A program made the translations under genes and the position numbers. Below the pieces are notes generated by a model. The model did no database searches. It was not told the DNA's origin and worked only from the letters and a program-made list of their open reading frames with translations. 64,000 nt of DNA from assembly GCF_018704065.1 (NCBI RefSeq), contig NZ_JAGUQP010000010.1, positions 1 to 64,000 of the forward strand, written 5' to 3'. The stretch comes from Desulfovulcanus ferrireducens (lineage in GTDB: Bacteria; Desulfobacterota; Desulfovibrionia; Desulfovibrionales; Desulfonatronovibrionaceae). Below are positions 26,776 to 38,683 of the stretch, piece by piece. Positions within the stretch are counted from its first letter, which is position 1, and each line of letters opens with the position of its first letter.

Positions 26776-27978
26776 TCAAGCAACCACCACTTTCAAAAAC
26801 CTCTTCTTGCCCACTTTAAGCACATATTCACCAGGGGCAAACACATGTTCCGGATCCTTTATTTTCTCTCCGCCGAAAATGGAAACAGCATTTTGTTTAC
26901 AAAGCCTTTTGGCCTCACTCTTGGAAGCACAAAGTTTACTCTCAAACAAAATCTCCACCAACTTCTTCTTATCCTTCTCGCTAACATTAAAAACAGGCAT
27001 GTCCTCGGGCAGACCACCCTTGGCAAAAACCTGGTTAAATGCCTCAAGCTCTTTTAATGCCGTCTCACGGCCATGAAATCTGGCCGTTATTTCCAGGGCA
27101 AGTTCCTCTTTGCATTTTTTGGGATGAATCTTCCCTTCTTGAACACCTTTTTTCAACTTCTCGATCTCAGACATGGGCTTGTCAGACAAAAGCTCATAAT
27201 ACCGCCACATGAGATCATCTGAGATGGACATAAGCTTGCCAAACATATCCTTGGCAGGTTCTTCAATGCCAATATAATTGCCCAAGGACTTGCTCATCTT
27301 CTGGACCCCATCCAGACCCTCTAAAATGGGCATGGTCATAATGACCTGGGGTTCCTGCCCGTATTCCCTCTGTAGAGTCCTGCCCATAAGCAAATTAAAT
27401 TTCTGGTCCGTGCCGCCAAGCTCTACATCTGCTTTCAAGGCCACTGAATCATATCCTTGAACCAGAGGATAGAGAAATTCATGGATGGATATAGGTCTGT
27501 TTTCTTTAAACCGCTTTTCAAAATCATCTCTCTCCATCATTCTGGCTACAGTGTATTTTGAGCATAATTCTACAAAATCTGCAGCAGTAAACTTATCCAT
27601 CCATGTTGAATTAAAAACAATTTCTGTCTTATCAGGATCTAAAATTTTGAAAATCTGCCGCTTGTAAGTCTCGGCATTGGCCAAAACTTCCTCACGGCTC
27701 AACTTTTTTCTGGTTTCGGATTTTCCTGTTGGGTCGCCAATCATTCCAGTAAAGTCGCCAATTAAAAAGATAACCTGATGCCCCAGGTCCTGGAAGTGCT
27801 TCAGCTTTTGAATAAGCACTGTATGTCCTAGATGCAAATCAGGAGCAGTGGGGTCAAAACCGGCCTTGACCCTCAGGACTTTCTTTTTTTTCAGCTTTTC
27901 CACAAGCTCCTTTTCATCGATTATTTCGACACTTCCACGACGGATAATCTCTAAACTTTTTTCAATATCCACAGACAT
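26776..27978 (-). CDS. tyrS: tyrosyl-tRNA synthetase, 400 aa
   Basis: Class I synthetase. The HIGH-type motif is HLGH (in DLHLGHTVL) and the second signature is KMSKSLGN, which places it in the TyrZ-like branch rather than the E. coli TyrS type (KFGKT). The C-terminal S4-like RNA-binding domain covers about 335-400 ([12 protein letters not shown]). It is 21 bases downstream of the phosphoesterase gene and probably co-transcribed with it. Confidence 0.96.
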   Translation of the reverse strand: MSVDIEKSLEIIRRGSVEIIDEKELVEKLKKKKVLRVKAGFDPTAPDLHLGHTVLIQKLKHFQDLGHQVIFLIGDFTGMIGDPTGKSETRKKLSREEVLANAETYKRQIFKILDPDKTEIVFNSTWMDKFTAADFVELCSKYTVARMMERDDFEKRFKENRPISIHEFLYPLVQGYDSVALKADVELGGTDQKFNLLMGRTLQREYGQEPQVIMTMPILEGLDGVQKMSKSLGNYIGIEEPAKDMFGKLMSISDDLMWRYYELLSDKPMSEIEKLKKGVQEGKIHPKKCKEELALEITARFHGRETALKELEAFNQVFAKGGLPEDMPVFNVSEKDKKKLVEILFESKLCASKSEAKRLCKQNAVSIFGGEKIKDPEHVFAPGEYVLKVGKKRFLKVVVA

Positions 27979-27999
27979 CTTTAACTAACACCCCTTAAT

Positions 28000-28815
28000 T
28001 TAATTAGTCTGATCGAATTTCCATGCCTGGATATCCAGACAATGGCCTGTTTGCAAATCAAAATCTATGATCACACCATTCAGCTCAACCGAGCCTTTGG
28101 CCAATTCAAAGCGAACCGGTCTTGCAGTTTGAAATTTCTGCAACACAACACCGGGCTCCATGCCCAAAACCGATTCCTTTGGACCACACATCCCCACATC
28201 GGTTATATAACCTGTTGTCCCGGCCATGAGTTGGGCATCATTGGTTTGAATATGGGTATGAGTACCTATCAATGCAGTAACCCTGCCCTGTAGAAAATAG
28301 CCCATAGCCTTTTTTTCAGAAGTAGCTTCGGCATGAAAGTCAACAATAATCGGTATATCTGCGGGCAATTTCTCAATAGCTTCCTGAGCTTTTCTGAAGG
28401 GACAGTCCACGGCCTCCATAAAGACACGCCCTTGCAAATTCAGGACGGCCAGGGGTCTATCCCAAAAATTTTCATAAATATGCACACCTTTGCCCGGAGC
28501 ACCCGAAGGATAATTTAAGGGCCGCAGAAGCCAATCTGTTTCCTCCAGAAATAAATTTATCTCTTTATATTTCCAGATATGATTGCCAGAAGTTAGTATA
28601 TCAATCCCTGCGTTGTGGAGTTCCCTGGCGTTCTTGGATGTAAGCCCTAAGCCGCCTGAAGCATTTTCAGCATTAGCTATAACCAAATCAATAAAAAATT
28701 TCTCTTTAATTTCAGGCAGATGCTTTTTTATACACTTTCGTCCGGGCTTGCCCACAATATCGCCCAGGAAGAGTATTCTTTTCCGTTCCATTCTCTTTTG
28801 CAAACTAAAATCCAT
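28000..28815 (-). CDS. YmdB-like metallophosphoesterase (TIGR00282 family), 271 aa
   Basis: Proteins of this family hydrolyse cyclic mononucleotides and in Bacillus affect RNA turnover. The metal-binding blocks are visible in order: LFLGDIVGKPG, NAENASGG, SGNHIWKYKE, DFHAEATSEK and GTHTHIQT. The ATG at 28791 (MERKRILFLGD) may be the real start, since the family opens right at KRILFLGD; neither start has a strong ribosome site. It lies directly downstream of rny, the classic arrangement, which supports a link to RNA decay. Confidence 0.93.
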   Translation of the reverse strand: MDFSLQKRMERKRILFLGDIVGKPGRKCIKKHLPEIKEKFFIDLVIANAENASGGLGLTSKNARELHNAGIDILTSGNHIWKYKEINLFLEETDWLLRPLNYPSGAPGKGVHIYENFWDRPLAVLNLQGRVFMEAVDCPFRKAQEAIEKLPADIPIIVDFHAEATSEKKAMGYFLQGRVTALIGTHTHIQTNDAQLMAGTTGYITDVGMCGPKESVLGMEPGVVLQKFQTARPVRFELAKGSVELNGVIIDFDLQTGHCLDIQAWKFDQTN

Positions 28816-28888
28816 TAACCAGTGTTCTGCTTATCTCAACTTCCGTGGTTATCTAATATGTTCCCAAGTGGAGCGATTTTTTATTGAG

Positions 28889-30448
28889 TTATTTAGCATA
28901 GCCCACAGCTCGTTTTTCTCTAATCACTGTCACCTTTATCTGACCCGGATATGTCATATTGTCCTCGATCTTCTGGGCAATATCTTTGCATAAGAGATAT
29001 GTCTTATCGTCATCCACATGATCGCAATCAACCATGACTCTAAGTTCCCGGCCAGCTCGAATGGCATATGCCCTGTTTACTCCCTCAAAACTGGTAGCTA
29101 TATTCTCCAATTCTTCCAACCGCTTGACATAATTCTCCAAGAGTTCCTTTCTTGCTCCTGGTCTTGCGCCGGATAAACTGTCCGCAGCCTGGACCAGGAC
29201 TGCCAGGATAGAAGCTGGAGCAACATCCTCGTGGTGAGCTGCAATGGCATGAACAATTTCTTTAGACTCACCATATTTTTTTGCCAGGTCTGCTCCGATC
29301 AAAGCGTGGGGGCCTTCTACCTCATGATCCACAGCTTTACCCAGATCATGAAGGAGCCCTGCCCGTTTTGCCTTCTTCACATCTACACCCAATTCAGCAG
29401 CCATAATTCCGCATAAAAAGGCCACTTCAAGTGAATGTTGTAATACATTCTGAGAAAAACTGGTCCGATAATGTAAATGTCCCAAAAGCCGCACTAATTC
29501 CGGATGAATACCATGTACGCCTACATCAAAAGTGGCTTGTTCACCAATTTCGCGCAATTTGACTTCCATCTCCTGCTCTACCTTGCGCACTATGTCTTCT
29601 ATTCTAGCCGGATGAATCCGCCCGTCACTGATCAGCCTTTCCAGGGCCTGGCGAGCAACCTCACGCCTTAAAGGACTATAAGCTGATAAGACAACTGTCT
29701 CCGGAGTATCGTCTATAATTAAGTCCACTCCGGTTGCAGCCTCTAATGCCCTGATATTTCTGCCCTCACGACCAATAATTCTACCTTTCATATCTTCGCT
29801 GGGCAACTCCACAGCAGTAACGGTATTCTCAGCAACATATTCACCTGCATATCTTTGAACAGCTGTGGCCAAAATTTCCCGGGCCTTTTTCGCTGCCTTT
29901 TCTTGGGCCTCCATCTCAATGACCCTAATCATTTTAGCTGCCTCATGCCTGGTTTTACTCTCAATTTCGGCCATTAGCCTTGCTTTGGCCTCTTCTATTG
30001 TAAGCCCTGAAATCTCCTCCAACTTTTTGCACTGATCTTCAATAAGCCTTTGCAACTCGCTTTGCTTATCTTCCAATGATCTTTCCTGCTTGGCCAGCCT
30101 GTTTTCCCAGGCCACAACCTCGCTTTCTTTTTGGGCCACTTTCTCCAGCTTATGCTCCAGGCGCTCCTCCTTTTCCTGCAGCCGCTGCTCTTGCTTTTTT
30201 AGCTCCCTTTCACGCTCCCTGACTTCTCTTTCCCACTCTTTTTTCTGTCTAAAAATCTCATCTTTGGCTTGAAGCAAGGCCTCTTTTTTTTGTGCGGCTG
30301 CCTCTTTACGGGCCTCTTCTAAAATCTTGTCAGCAAGTTTCTGGCTTTCTTTTAGTTCCTTATTCAAAAAATATCTCTGGGCCATGATCCCCGCCACGGC
30401 ACCCAGCCCCAGACATATAAAAGCAGTTATTATTATACTACTGATCAT
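28889..30448 (-). CDS. rny: ribonuclease Y, 519 aa
   Basis: RNase Y is a membrane-anchored endonuclease that starts mRNA decay. An N-terminal transmembrane helix (about 3-24) is followed by a long charged coiled coil (25-190), a KH domain with [13 protein letters not shown], and the HD domain with [12 protein letters not shown]. The C-terminus is complete ([13 protein letters not shown]). Length matches the family. Its partner phosphoesterase is immediately downstream. Confidence 0.97.
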   Translation of the reverse strand: MISSIIITAFICLGLGAVAGIMAQRYFLNKELKESQKLADKILEEARKEAAAQKKEALLQAKDEIFRQKKEWEREVRERERELKKQEQRLQEKEERLEHKLEKVAQKESEVVAWENRLAKQERSLEDKQSELQRLIEDQCKKLEEISGLTIEEAKARLMAEIESKTRHEAAKMIRVIEMEAQEKAAKKAREILATAVQRYAGEYVAENTVTAVELPSEDMKGRIIGREGRNIRALEAATGVDLIIDDTPETVVLSAYSPLRREVARQALERLISDGRIHPARIEDIVRKVEQEMEVKLREIGEQATFDVGVHGIHPELVRLLGHLHYRTSFSQNVLQHSLEVAFLCGIMAAELGVDVKKAKRAGLLHDLGKAVDHEVEGPHALIGADLAKKYGESKEIVHAIAAHHEDVAPASILAVLVQAADSLSGARPGARKELLENYVKRLEELENIATSFEGVNRAYAIRAGRELRVMVDCDHVDDDKTYLLCKDIAQKIEDNMTYPGQIKVTVIREKRAVGYAK

Positions 30449-30799
30449 AGTTCACTCCTTACTTTTATTACTTCTATTTTAAATTATATCATCTTATTAC
30501 ATACTCAATTGTTATTCGTGACTTAACGACATTTTAAATGGCTATTACTTAATCCGGTCCCTAAAATAAACTTCAAAAGCTAAATAACACATCTGCATTG
30601 ATGCTTATTCAGCAACTCAACCTTTGTTTTGCAAGCGACATTATCCTGAATGTATCAGTGAAACTACTCGAAAAATATAAAAACTTCCAAGCAGCGATAC
30701 CGACAACATAAGCACGAGCTTAAACACATCTAATAAATTTTTAAAGAATTAGAAAAAAAAGGAGGGATTAAAGAGTTGAAAGCTAGGAAGGGGTATTTA
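30449..30799. other. intergenic region upstream of rny
   Basis: About 350 bases between 6S RNA and rny contain no supported gene or strong hairpin. It probably holds the rny promoter (minus strand) and the 3' end of the 6S transcript: a run of eight T on the minus strand near 30752-30759 could end transcription. Confidence 0.4.
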
Positions 30800-30990
30800 T
30801 CTTTATCCCCGGAAGGCCGTGTTGTGATCTATTTTGAACCGCGTACATGTATAAGTGGGCGCCAAAGCAACCCCTTTAGGCTTCCCTCTTCTAAAAGAGG
30901 GCATGCACACCGGAGCTGCACAACGGCTCCCGTAACGGCTGTGTTGGCTCAAAATAAATGTACACAATCACGCACCTTCCAGGAAATTTT
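30800..30990 (-). ncRNA. ssrS: 6S RNA
   Basis: Just downstream of zapA, the standard place for ssrS, the minus strand folds as a long near-continuous hairpin. The closing stem pairs TCCTGGAAGG (30984-30975) with CCTTCCGGGGA (30816-30806). An inner stem of about 14 pairs joins ATTTATTTTGAGCC and GGTTCAAAATAGAT. Unpaired sequence between these stems would form the open-promoter-like bubble that traps sigma70 RNA polymerase. Ends are approximate. The call rests on structure and location, not on a covariance search. Confidence 0.78.
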
Positions 30991-31014
30991 ATATCTCCGC
31001 TTGTTGAGATATCT

Positions 31015-31281
31015 TTATTTATCATGGTTTTCCAATCTATGTAAAAGCTTGGCCAGTGCTTTTTCCTGTTCTTCTAACCGCTTACTGGTCTGTAAATAAT
31101 CATCGGCCAGGCTTAACGCTAAATATATGAGTAACTTTTCTTTGCTTAACTTCCTTCCTCGCTTTTCTAACTCTTGGAATCGCTCCTCAATTAATGCCTT
31201 TGCCTTTTTAACACGATCAGGTCCAACATCGGTTTTAAAAGCGACCTCAAGACCAAGAACATTTAAATTATAGCCAGGCAT
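31015..31281 (-). CDS. zapA: cell division protein ZapA, 88 aa
   Basis: ZapA bundles FtsZ at the division ring. The N-terminal fold opens with YNLNVLGLEVAFKTD and leads into a helix with AKALIEERFQEL, then a long coiled coil ending near HRLENHDK. It starts 3 bases after the stop of a small coiled-coil ORF and is followed by 6S RNA, matching the usual zapA-ssrS pairing. Confidence 0.9.
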   Translation of the reverse strand: MPGYNLNVLGLEVAFKTDVGPDRVKKAKALIEERFQELEKRGRKLSKEKLLIYLALSLADDYLQTSKRLEEQEKALAKLLHRLENHDK

Positions 31282-31284
31282 TAA

Positions 31285-31464
31285 TTAATCTATATGTGCA
31301 TCTTCAATCTTTTTCAATAGGCTATTAATTCTGGCCATAACTTGTGCGTTTTTTTGCCTTTCTTCGTTCAGCTCTTTAATAAGAGACCGATTTTCTTCAC
31401 GTAAACGCTTATTAGCCTCAATAACAGCCTCAATTTTTTTACTAAGTTGAGCTATCACGTCCAT
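31285..31464 (-). CDS. short coiled-coil protein, ZapB-like, 59 aa
   Basis: An ATG at 31464 opens a 59-residue frame that ends at a TAA at 31285-31287, three bases before zapA. The whole sequence is a heptad-like charged helix (IEAVIEANKRLREENRSL, then MARINSLLKKIE). Small coiled-coil proteins directly upstream of zapA are common and are usually annotated as ZapB-like division factors. Function is inferred from position and composition. Confidence 0.75.
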   Translation of the reverse strand: MDVIAQLSKKIEAVIEANKRLREENRSLIKELNEERQKNAQVMARINSLLKKIEDAHID

Positions 31465-31669
31465 TCTGTTTATAGATAATCATATTGTTGCTTTTTTTCA
31501 AGCAAATTTTTCCTTTTTCAATCAAAGTAAGGCAACCCTTCATCTTAACCTATTGATATCAATAAGCAATTTATTCTGATTTCTTTAAACTCTATCCCCA
31601 CAATTCCTTTTGAGTCTGTAGCCAAACCCTACTTAATAGAACAATTTTTTATAATTTTTCAATGGTGAT

Positions 31670-32090
31670 TTCTTTCAAGCTGGTGCAAATGCCAGGACCC
31701 ATCTACCCCGGTTGAATACTGGCAAAGCCAGCGCAGCTTCGCTGGATTTAACGGGGTAAAAGGCTTGCTTGTGGGCAGAGCATAATGGGATATTTTGGGT
31801 AAACAAATAGTCTTTTAATTATACCTAAGTTGAGCGATTTTCACTCAATGGGTGAGATTGCCACGGACAGCTTCGCTGCCCTCGCAATGACAATTTCGCC
31901 CCTGTCATTGCGAGGGCAGCAAAGTGGAGCGAAGCAATCTCAAAGTTTGAACTGCAAAAAAATCGTTCAATTTAAACTATAGATAGTTACGGCAAGTAGC
32001 ACCAGGTATCTATCTTTGTCACCCAGATGCTCTGTTTTTCCCCTAGCTTCGCCAAGATGTGTTGCCCAGCCTCAGGAAGCCAGGATTTCT
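31670..32090 (+). repeat. dispersed MITE-like intergenic repeat, copy A
   Basis: About 420 bases match the reverse complement of 57.33-57.71 kb along most of their length. The core (31849-31943) is a large imperfect hairpin with GAGATTGC...GCAATCTC ends and the paired blocks TGCCCTCGCAATGACA and TGTCATTGCGAGGGCA. A further 53-base palindromic insert (31705-31757, ACCCCG...CGGGGT ends) is present only in this copy. No coding capacity. It fills the gap between the zapB-like ORF and glmU. Confidence 0.88.
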
Positions 32091-32140
32091 AATCTAGTAA
32101 TCAAAAAAATGGAGTTTGGCCACAGACTCTTTTGATACAC

Positions 32141-33511
32141 CTAGCGTCTTTTTAAATTTTTTTGCCTGGCTCTTGCAATTCCCAGGTTATTCTCTGGCAC
32201 GTCTCTGGTAATAGTTGAGCCGGCTCCAATCAGAGCCCTGGCTCCAACTTTTACCGGGGCCACCAGAGCTGTATTGCTACCAATAAAGGCACCGTCTTCA
32301 ATTATAGTTTTGTGTTTATTCTGGCCGTCATAATTACAGGTAATCGTCCCGGCACCGACATTTACTTTCTCGCCAACTTCACTATCACCTATATAGCTCA
32401 AATGATTGACTTTGCTCCCTTGACCAATAACACTCTTTTTGACCTCGACAAAATTGCCCACCCTGGCCCCCTTTTTGATTCTGGTACCGGGTCTAAGCCG
32501 TGCATATGGGCCAATATTCACATCATCATCCACTTCTGTCTCAACAATATGCGAGAATGAAAATACATGTGCAGCACAGATTTTACTGTCTTCTACATAG
32601 CAGTGAGATTCTATGACCGCTCCCCGACTAATTTTAGAAGACCCATAAATCTCAGCCGGTCCTGTTATCTCTACTCCTGGCTCAAGTTGTACCTTCGGGC
32701 CTATTCGTACAAAATCCGGACTGCGAATTATAACACCTTTATCAAGCCATTTATTTACTATTTTCTTACGCAGAGCTTCTTCCTGTAACACAAGCTCCTT
32801 AGGGGTATTCACACCCAAAAGTTCTGTATTTTCACCACAATTTAAAGCCAGGATTTTATTCTTCCTGGCTGATGCCAGACCTATTAATTGAGTTATATAA
32901 TATTCGTTTTGTCTGTTTTCATTGTCTAATTTTGCTAGCAAATCATGAGCAGATTCGACTTTTAGAAGGTAAACTCCTGCATTGACTTCTTTTACCTCCT
33001 GACCGAACTTACTATCATCAAAATCCTTGGCCTCTATTATGGCCTGAACATGACCCTTCTCATCTCTTATCACACGGCCATAACTCCCCGGATCATCCAA
33101 GGTTATGGTCAGAATTCCTATATCTGCATCCTTGGATATGCAAAGCCTGATCAATTCCTCCAGCTTCTCTTCTGGTATAAGTGGCGTATCTCCATTGACT
33201 ACCAGAACCCAGTCAAGCTGTTGATCCACAACAGTTTGCCAGGCAACCTGCACAGCGTGGCCAGTACCCAATTGTTCCTTTTGCAAAATAAATCTACCCT
33301 TGTACCTGGGGAAACCATCCTCAACCTTGTAGGCTTGGTGTCCAATTATCGGCCAGATATTCTCGCCAACCACATTTTCCAAGGTTTTTAATACATACGC
33401 CAACATTGGTTCTTTTAAAATTGTCTGTAACACCTTTGGGCCTTCTGCATTCATCCTTGTACCTTTGCCTGCGGACAAAATAAGAGCACCGATATTTTTG
33501 TGACTAAACAT
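32141..33511 (-). CDS. glmU: bifunctional UDP-GlcNAc pyrophosphorylase / GlcN-1-P acetyltransferase GlmU, 456 aa
   Basis: GlmU makes UDP-GlcNAc, which feeds peptidoglycan and lipid A. The uridyltransferase domain opens with LILSAGKGTRMNAEGPKVLQ and has VNGDTPLI. The left-handed beta-helix acetyltransferase domain begins near 250 (GVIIRSPDFVRIGP) and ends with LVAPVKVGARALIGAGST. All main signatures are intact. It stands alone, 350 bases after the atp operon. Confidence 0.97.
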   Translation of the reverse strand: MFSHKNIGALILSAGKGTRMNAEGPKVLQTILKEPMLAYVLKTLENVVGENIWPIIGHQAYKVEDGFPRYKGRFILQKEQLGTGHAVQVAWQTVVDQQLDWVLVVNGDTPLIPEEKLEELIRLCISKDADIGILTITLDDPGSYGRVIRDEKGHVQAIIEAKDFDDSKFGQEVKEVNAGVYLLKVESAHDLLAKLDNENRQNEYYITQLIGLASARKNKILALNCGENTELLGVNTPKELVLQEEALRKKIVNKWLDKGVIIRSPDFVRIGPKVQLEPGVEITGPAEIYGSSKISRGAVIESHCYVEDSKICAAHVFSFSHIVETEVDDDVNIGPYARLRPGTRIKKGARVGNFVEVKKSVIGQGSKVNHLSYIGDSEVGEKVNVGAGTITCNYDGQNKHKTIIEDGAFIGSNTALVAPVKVGARALIGAGSTITRDVPENNLGIARARQKNLKRR

Positions 33512-33525
33512 AACTTCGAACCTTG

Positions 33526-33676
33526 TTTAAAATTTAAAGTTTAAAGTTAATTGAAATTAAAAATACAAAAAAATCATTAACTCAACCATTTAATTTTATT
33601 GACAATTATTAGCACAGCTAAATAACAAAACCTGCTTGATTCAACCCCCATTAACTTTAAACTTTAAATTTTAAGT
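33526..33676. repeat. inverted AT-rich intergenic repeat
   Basis: Positions 33526-33552 (TTTAAAGTTTAAAGTTAATT-like) and 33650-33675 (the near-exact inverse) form arms of about 23 bases around 97 bases of AT-rich spacer. It is of the same word-like type as other intergenic spacers in this window. No gene is seen in 33512-33690. Confidence 0.6.
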
Positions 33677-33691
33677 TTAATTCTGTCCATC

Positions 33692-33719
33692 AAAAAAAAA
33701 GCCCCGCACAGCGGGGCTT
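33692..33719 (-). terminator. intrinsic terminator of the atp operon
   Basis: GCCCCGC-ACA-GCGGGGC (33701-33717) is a perfect 7-bp G+C stem, and on the minus strand it is followed by nine T (33700-33692). It lies about 140 bases after the atpC stop and matches a Rho-independent terminator for the leftward operon. Confidence 0.88.
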
Positions 33720-33860
33720 GCTTGGTACAATCAAATGCTTATCTTTGGGGAAGGATAGAGGTAATTCCAGCACAAAAACGTTTTTTTAAACGTTTTTCAT
33801 TTTCTACCCATCCCCATGTTTTGCTAGCTATTAATCATCTTTGAATTAGTTCTTCCTTAA

Positions 33861-34286
33861 CTACATACAGGTGCCTGCCTCTTCAGCACATTCACGGCAC
33901 TTCATTCTGTGCAGTGCTCTGGCAAGTGAAGCCTTCGCCCTGGCATAGGCTTCGCGATCTTTTTGCTCTCTTAGTCTCATTTCAGCTCTTTCTCTAGCCT
34001 TGCGAGCGCGCTCAACATCAATCTCTTCAGCCTTTTCAGCTATCTCAGCCAAGACAGAGACTTTTGTCGGAGTCACTTCTGCAAAACCACCAGCAACAAA
34101 GACATAATAGTTTCTGCCGTTCTTTTTATAGTAAAGGCTGCCAATGCCTAAAGCGGACAAAAAGGGTATGTGATTGGGCAGGACACCGAACTCACCATTA
34201 ATCCCAGGTGCACCGACATATTCAACTTCTTCGGAAAGAAGTTTGCGATCCGGTGTCACTATTTCTAATTTTATTGAGTTAGCCAT
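33861..34286 (-). CDS. atpC: ATP synthase epsilon subunit, 141 aa
   Basis: Epsilon is the regulatory stalk subunit of F1. The N-terminal beta-sandwich is clear ([31 protein letters not shown]), followed by the C-terminal helical hairpin ([14 protein letters not shown]). The last residues are unusual: a cysteine-bearing tail ([14 protein letters not shown]) with CxxC and a third Cys follows the second helix. It is the last gene of the atp operon. Confidence 0.95.
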   Translation of the reverse strand: MANSIKLEIVTPDRKLLSEEVEYVGAPGINGEFGVLPNHIPFLSALGIGSLYYKKNGRNYYVFVAGGFAEVTPTKVSVLAEIAEKAEEIDVERARKARERAEMRLREQKDREAYARAKASLARALHRMKCRECAEEAGTCM

Positions 34287-34301
34287 ATATCCTCACCCTA
34301 T

Positions 34302-35711
<1,410 letters not shown>

Positions 35712-35727
35712 TTATTTTTGCCCCCTA

Positions 35728-36603
35728 TTATCCTTGTTTTAGTGCTTCTGCACCGCCAACTATATCCATTAGCTCTGCCGTAATGGTTGCCTGCCTGGCT
35801 TTATTATAGGCCAGGGTCAAATCATGAACCAACTCATCGCAGTTCTTGGTGGCATTGTCCATTGCCGTCATACGAGCTGCGTGTTCACTGGCCGATGTAT
35901 CTAACAGGCCACGATAAACCTGGACCTTGATATATCTTGGTAGAAGTTCAGCCAAAAGCCCTTCCACTGACGGCTCAAAAATATACTCGCTTGATGGTCC
36001 TTCTTGGACAGTCTCAGTGGTTGATTCAACAGGCAGTATTTGGGCTACTTTGGCTTCCTGCCTGATCACGGTCACAAATTGACCGTAGACTATCTGAACT
36101 TCGTCCAGGTCTGCAGCAATGTATTTATCAATTATTTCATTTCCAATGTCGTTGGCGAGTTGAAAGTCAAAATTATTCATTATATCCGCTTTGGCATCAA
36201 TAATCTCAAAGCCTCTTTTGCGGATGTAGTCCCGACCTTTCTTCCCTATACAGATAAATTTAACTGTTTTTCCTTCAGCCTGCTTCTGGCTGGCCAGCTT
36301 CTCTGCCTTCACACATAAATTGGTGTTGAAGCTTCCGCACAATCCCTTATCGGAGGTGACCAAAATGATACCAACATTTTTTACGGCCTCTCTCCTTTCC
36401 AGTAAGGGATGCACACTGGCATCAGCCCGAGAGGATAAATCCGCTATTATTTCATAGTATTTATCAGCATAGGGACGAAAGCGTTCGATGCGCAGTTGCG
36501 CGTTGCGCAATTTAGCCGAGGCCACCATATTCATGGCCTTGGTAATCTGCTTGGTCTTTTTGACCGCACCGATTTTTCGCTGAATGTCCCGTAATGAAGC
36601 CAT
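35728..36603 (-). CDS. atpG: ATP synthase gamma subunit, 291 aa
   Basis: Gamma is the rotor shaft of F1. The N-terminal helix (IQRKIGAVKKTKQITKAMNMVA) and the C-terminal helix (AARMTAMDNATKNCDELV, then NKARQATITAELMDIVGGA) are the conserved coiled-coil parts. The central Rossmann-like domain begins with ILVTSDKGLCGSFN. It lies 14 bases after atpA. Confidence 0.97.
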   Translation of the reverse strand: MASLRDIQRKIGAVKKTKQITKAMNMVASAKLRNAQLRIERFRPYADKYYEIIADLSSRADASVHPLLERREAVKNVGIILVTSDKGLCGSFNTNLCVKAEKLASQKQAEGKTVKFICIGKKGRDYIRKRGFEIIDAKADIMNNFDFQLANDIGNEIIDKYIAADLDEVQIVYGQFVTVIRQEAKVAQILPVESTTETVQEGPSSEYIFEPSVEGLLAELLPRYIKVQVYRGLLDTSASEHAARMTAMDNATKNCDELVHDLTLAYNKARQATITAELMDIVGGAEALKQG

Positions 36604-36617
36604 TTATCTCTCCTATA

Positions 36618-38132
36618 TTATGCCTTAAAGGTCTTCTTAAATTCCTCAATAGCAGCTGCAATTTTTTTATCTAGGTCTGCGCTTAAATCCTTTGTTTCAA
36701 CAATTTCATTCAAGATATCTGCCTTCTGGTTGCGCATGAAATCTAAAAGTTCATCTTCAAACTTACGTACAGCTTCAACAGGGATGTCATCTAAATATCC
36801 TCTGGTACCGGCATACAGAGAGATAACCTGTTCTTCTACAGGCATTGGCTGATACTGAGGCTGCTTCAAAAGTTCGACCAGCCTTTCACCACGAATAAGT
36901 TTTTGCTGAGTAGATTTGTCCAAATCTGAGCCAAACTGGGCAAAAGCTGCCAATTCCCTGTATTGGGCCAGATCGAGCCGCAGGGTACCGGCAACCTTTT
37001 TCATGGCCTTAATCTGAGCAGCACCACCAACCCTGGATACTGACAGACCAACGTTAATAGCCGGACGGATACCAGCGTAGAAGAGGTTAGGCTCAAGATA
37101 AACCTGGCCGTCAGTAATAGAAATAACGTTGGTAGGAATATATGCGGAAACGTCACCAGCCTGGGTCTCAATGATAGGCAAAGCAGTAAGTGAACCTGCC
37201 CCCAGATCATCACTCATCTTAGCTGCACGTTCCAGGAGCCTTGAGTGAAGGTAAAATACGTCACCGGGGAAAGCCTCACGTCCCGGAGGACGGCGCAGAA
37301 GAAGGGACATCTGCCTGTATGCTACAGCCTGCTTGGACAGGTCATCATAGATAATCAAAGCATGCTTGCCGCTATCTCTATAATATTCAGCCATGGTACA
37401 ACCTGTGTAGGCCGCAATAAACTGCAATGGTGCAGGCTCTGATGCAGTAGCAGAAATTACTGTAGTGTATTCCATGGCCCCATGTTTACGTAAGGTATCA
37501 ACAACCTGGGCGACTGTAGATTTCTTCTGACCGATGGCCACATAAAAACAATGAATATCAGAATTTTTCTGAGCCAGGATTGCATCAATACCAATAGCGG
37601 TTTTACCAACCTGACGGTCACCAATGATCAACTCACGTTGTCCCCGGCCAATAGGTGTCATGGCATCGACAGCCTTAAGACCGGTGTACATTGGCTCATG
37701 GACTGACTTACGGGCAACAATACCGGGAGCTTTGATTTCAACAAGCCTAAACTCTGAGGCCTGAATTGGACCCTGTCCATCCAGTGGATTACCCAAAGGA
37801 TCAATAACACGACCCCGAACAGCATCGCCCACTGGCACCTGAACGATTTTACCGGTCCTCTTAACAACATCTCCTTCCTTGATCTCTGTGTCTTCACCAA
37901 GCAAGGCTACACCAACACTATCTTCTTCCAGATTGAGAACCATGCCCATAACACCGCCAGGAAATTCCAAGAGTTCCATGGCCATGGCGTTTTCAACACC
38001 ATAAACACGGGCAATACCGTCACCTACAGACAGAACTACACCGGTTTCACTCATTTCAACCCGCTTTTCGTAGTTCTTAATCTGCTCCTCAATGATCTGG
38101 CTGATTTCTTCTGCTTTTATTTGCATAGCCAC
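36618..38132 (-). CDS. atpA: ATP synthase alpha subunit, 504 aa
   Basis: The non-catalytic nucleotide-binding F1 subunit. Walker A is [13 protein letters not shown] and the conserved arginine-finger region is in [13 protein letters not shown]. Length and motifs are standard. Its start shares a base with the atpH stop. Confidence 0.98.
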   Translation of the reverse strand: MAMQIKAEEISQIIEEQIKNYEKRVEMSETGVVLSVGDGIARVYGVENAMAMELLEFPGGVMGMVLNLEEDSVGVALLGEDTEIKEGDVVKRTGKIVQVPVGDAVRGRVIDPLGNPLDGQGPIQASEFRLVEIKAPGIVARKSVHEPMYTGLKAVDAMTPIGRGQRELIIGDRQVGKTAIGIDAILAQKNSDIHCFYVAIGQKKSTVAQVVDTLRKHGAMEYTTVISATASEPAPLQFIAAYTGCTMAEYYRDSGKHALIIYDDLSKQAVAYRQMSLLLRRPPGREAFPGDVFYLHSRLLERAAKMSDDLGAGSLTALPIIETQAGDVSAYIPTNVISITDGQVYLEPNLFYAGIRPAINVGLSVSRVGGAAQIKAMKKVAGTLRLDLAQYRELAAFAQFGSDLDKSTQQKLIRGERLVELLKQPQYQPMPVEEQVISLYAGTRGYLDDIPVEAVRKFEDELLDFMRNQKADILNEIVETKDLSADLDKKIAAAIEEFKKTFKA

Positions 38133-38683
38133 TACTCACCCCTCTTGATGTTTTCTTTCAAAATTTCGATTTGCGCCCTAATACTGGCATCTAAAACTTT
38201 GTCCCCCACCTTCAGCACAAGTCCGCCCAAGATCTCCGGATCTACACTGTAGTCCAAGATAATCTTGCGACCGGACTGCTTTTGCAATTGTTCCACAACT
38301 TCTTGCTTTAGATCGTCTGCCAGATCAATGGCTGTGACCATCTCACCCCGGACAACGCCCTGAGCCATATCCAGGAGTTGATTAAAATAAACCTGTATGT
38401 CTGGCAGAAAAGCCAGCCTGTCCTTGTCGGCCAGCAAAAAGCAAAAGTTTTTAACCATGGGCACAGGCTTAACCCTGTCCAAAACTTTGTCCAGGACAGC
38501 CTTTTTTTCCTCCACACTAAAAACCGGATTGCGGAAAACCTTAAACAGCTCTGGCGCACCTTCCAAGACATCGACAAGCTCAGCAAGGCCTTTCCCGTAA
38601 GCTGCAAGCTCTTCTTTACCTTGCGTCTCGCCGATGGCAAAGAGAGCGCGCGCATATCTTCTGGCTACTATGTTACCTGTCAA
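38132..38683 (-). CDS. atpH: ATP synthase delta subunit, 183 aa
   Basis: Delta joins the peripheral stalk to the top of F1. The N-terminal helical bundle ([17 protein letters not shown]) and the C-terminal signature ([24 protein letters not shown]) are intact. The ATG overlaps the atpF stop by 4 bases. Confidence 0.96.
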   Translation of the reverse strand: MTGNIVARRYARALFAIGETQGKEELAAYGKGLAELVDVLEGAPELFKVFRNPVFSVEEKKAVLDKVLDRVKPVPMVKNFCFLLADKDRLAFLPDIQVYFNQLLDMAQGVVRGEMVTAIDLADDLKQEVVEQLQKQSGRKIILDYSVDPEILGGLVLKVGDKVLDASIRAQIEILKENIKRGE

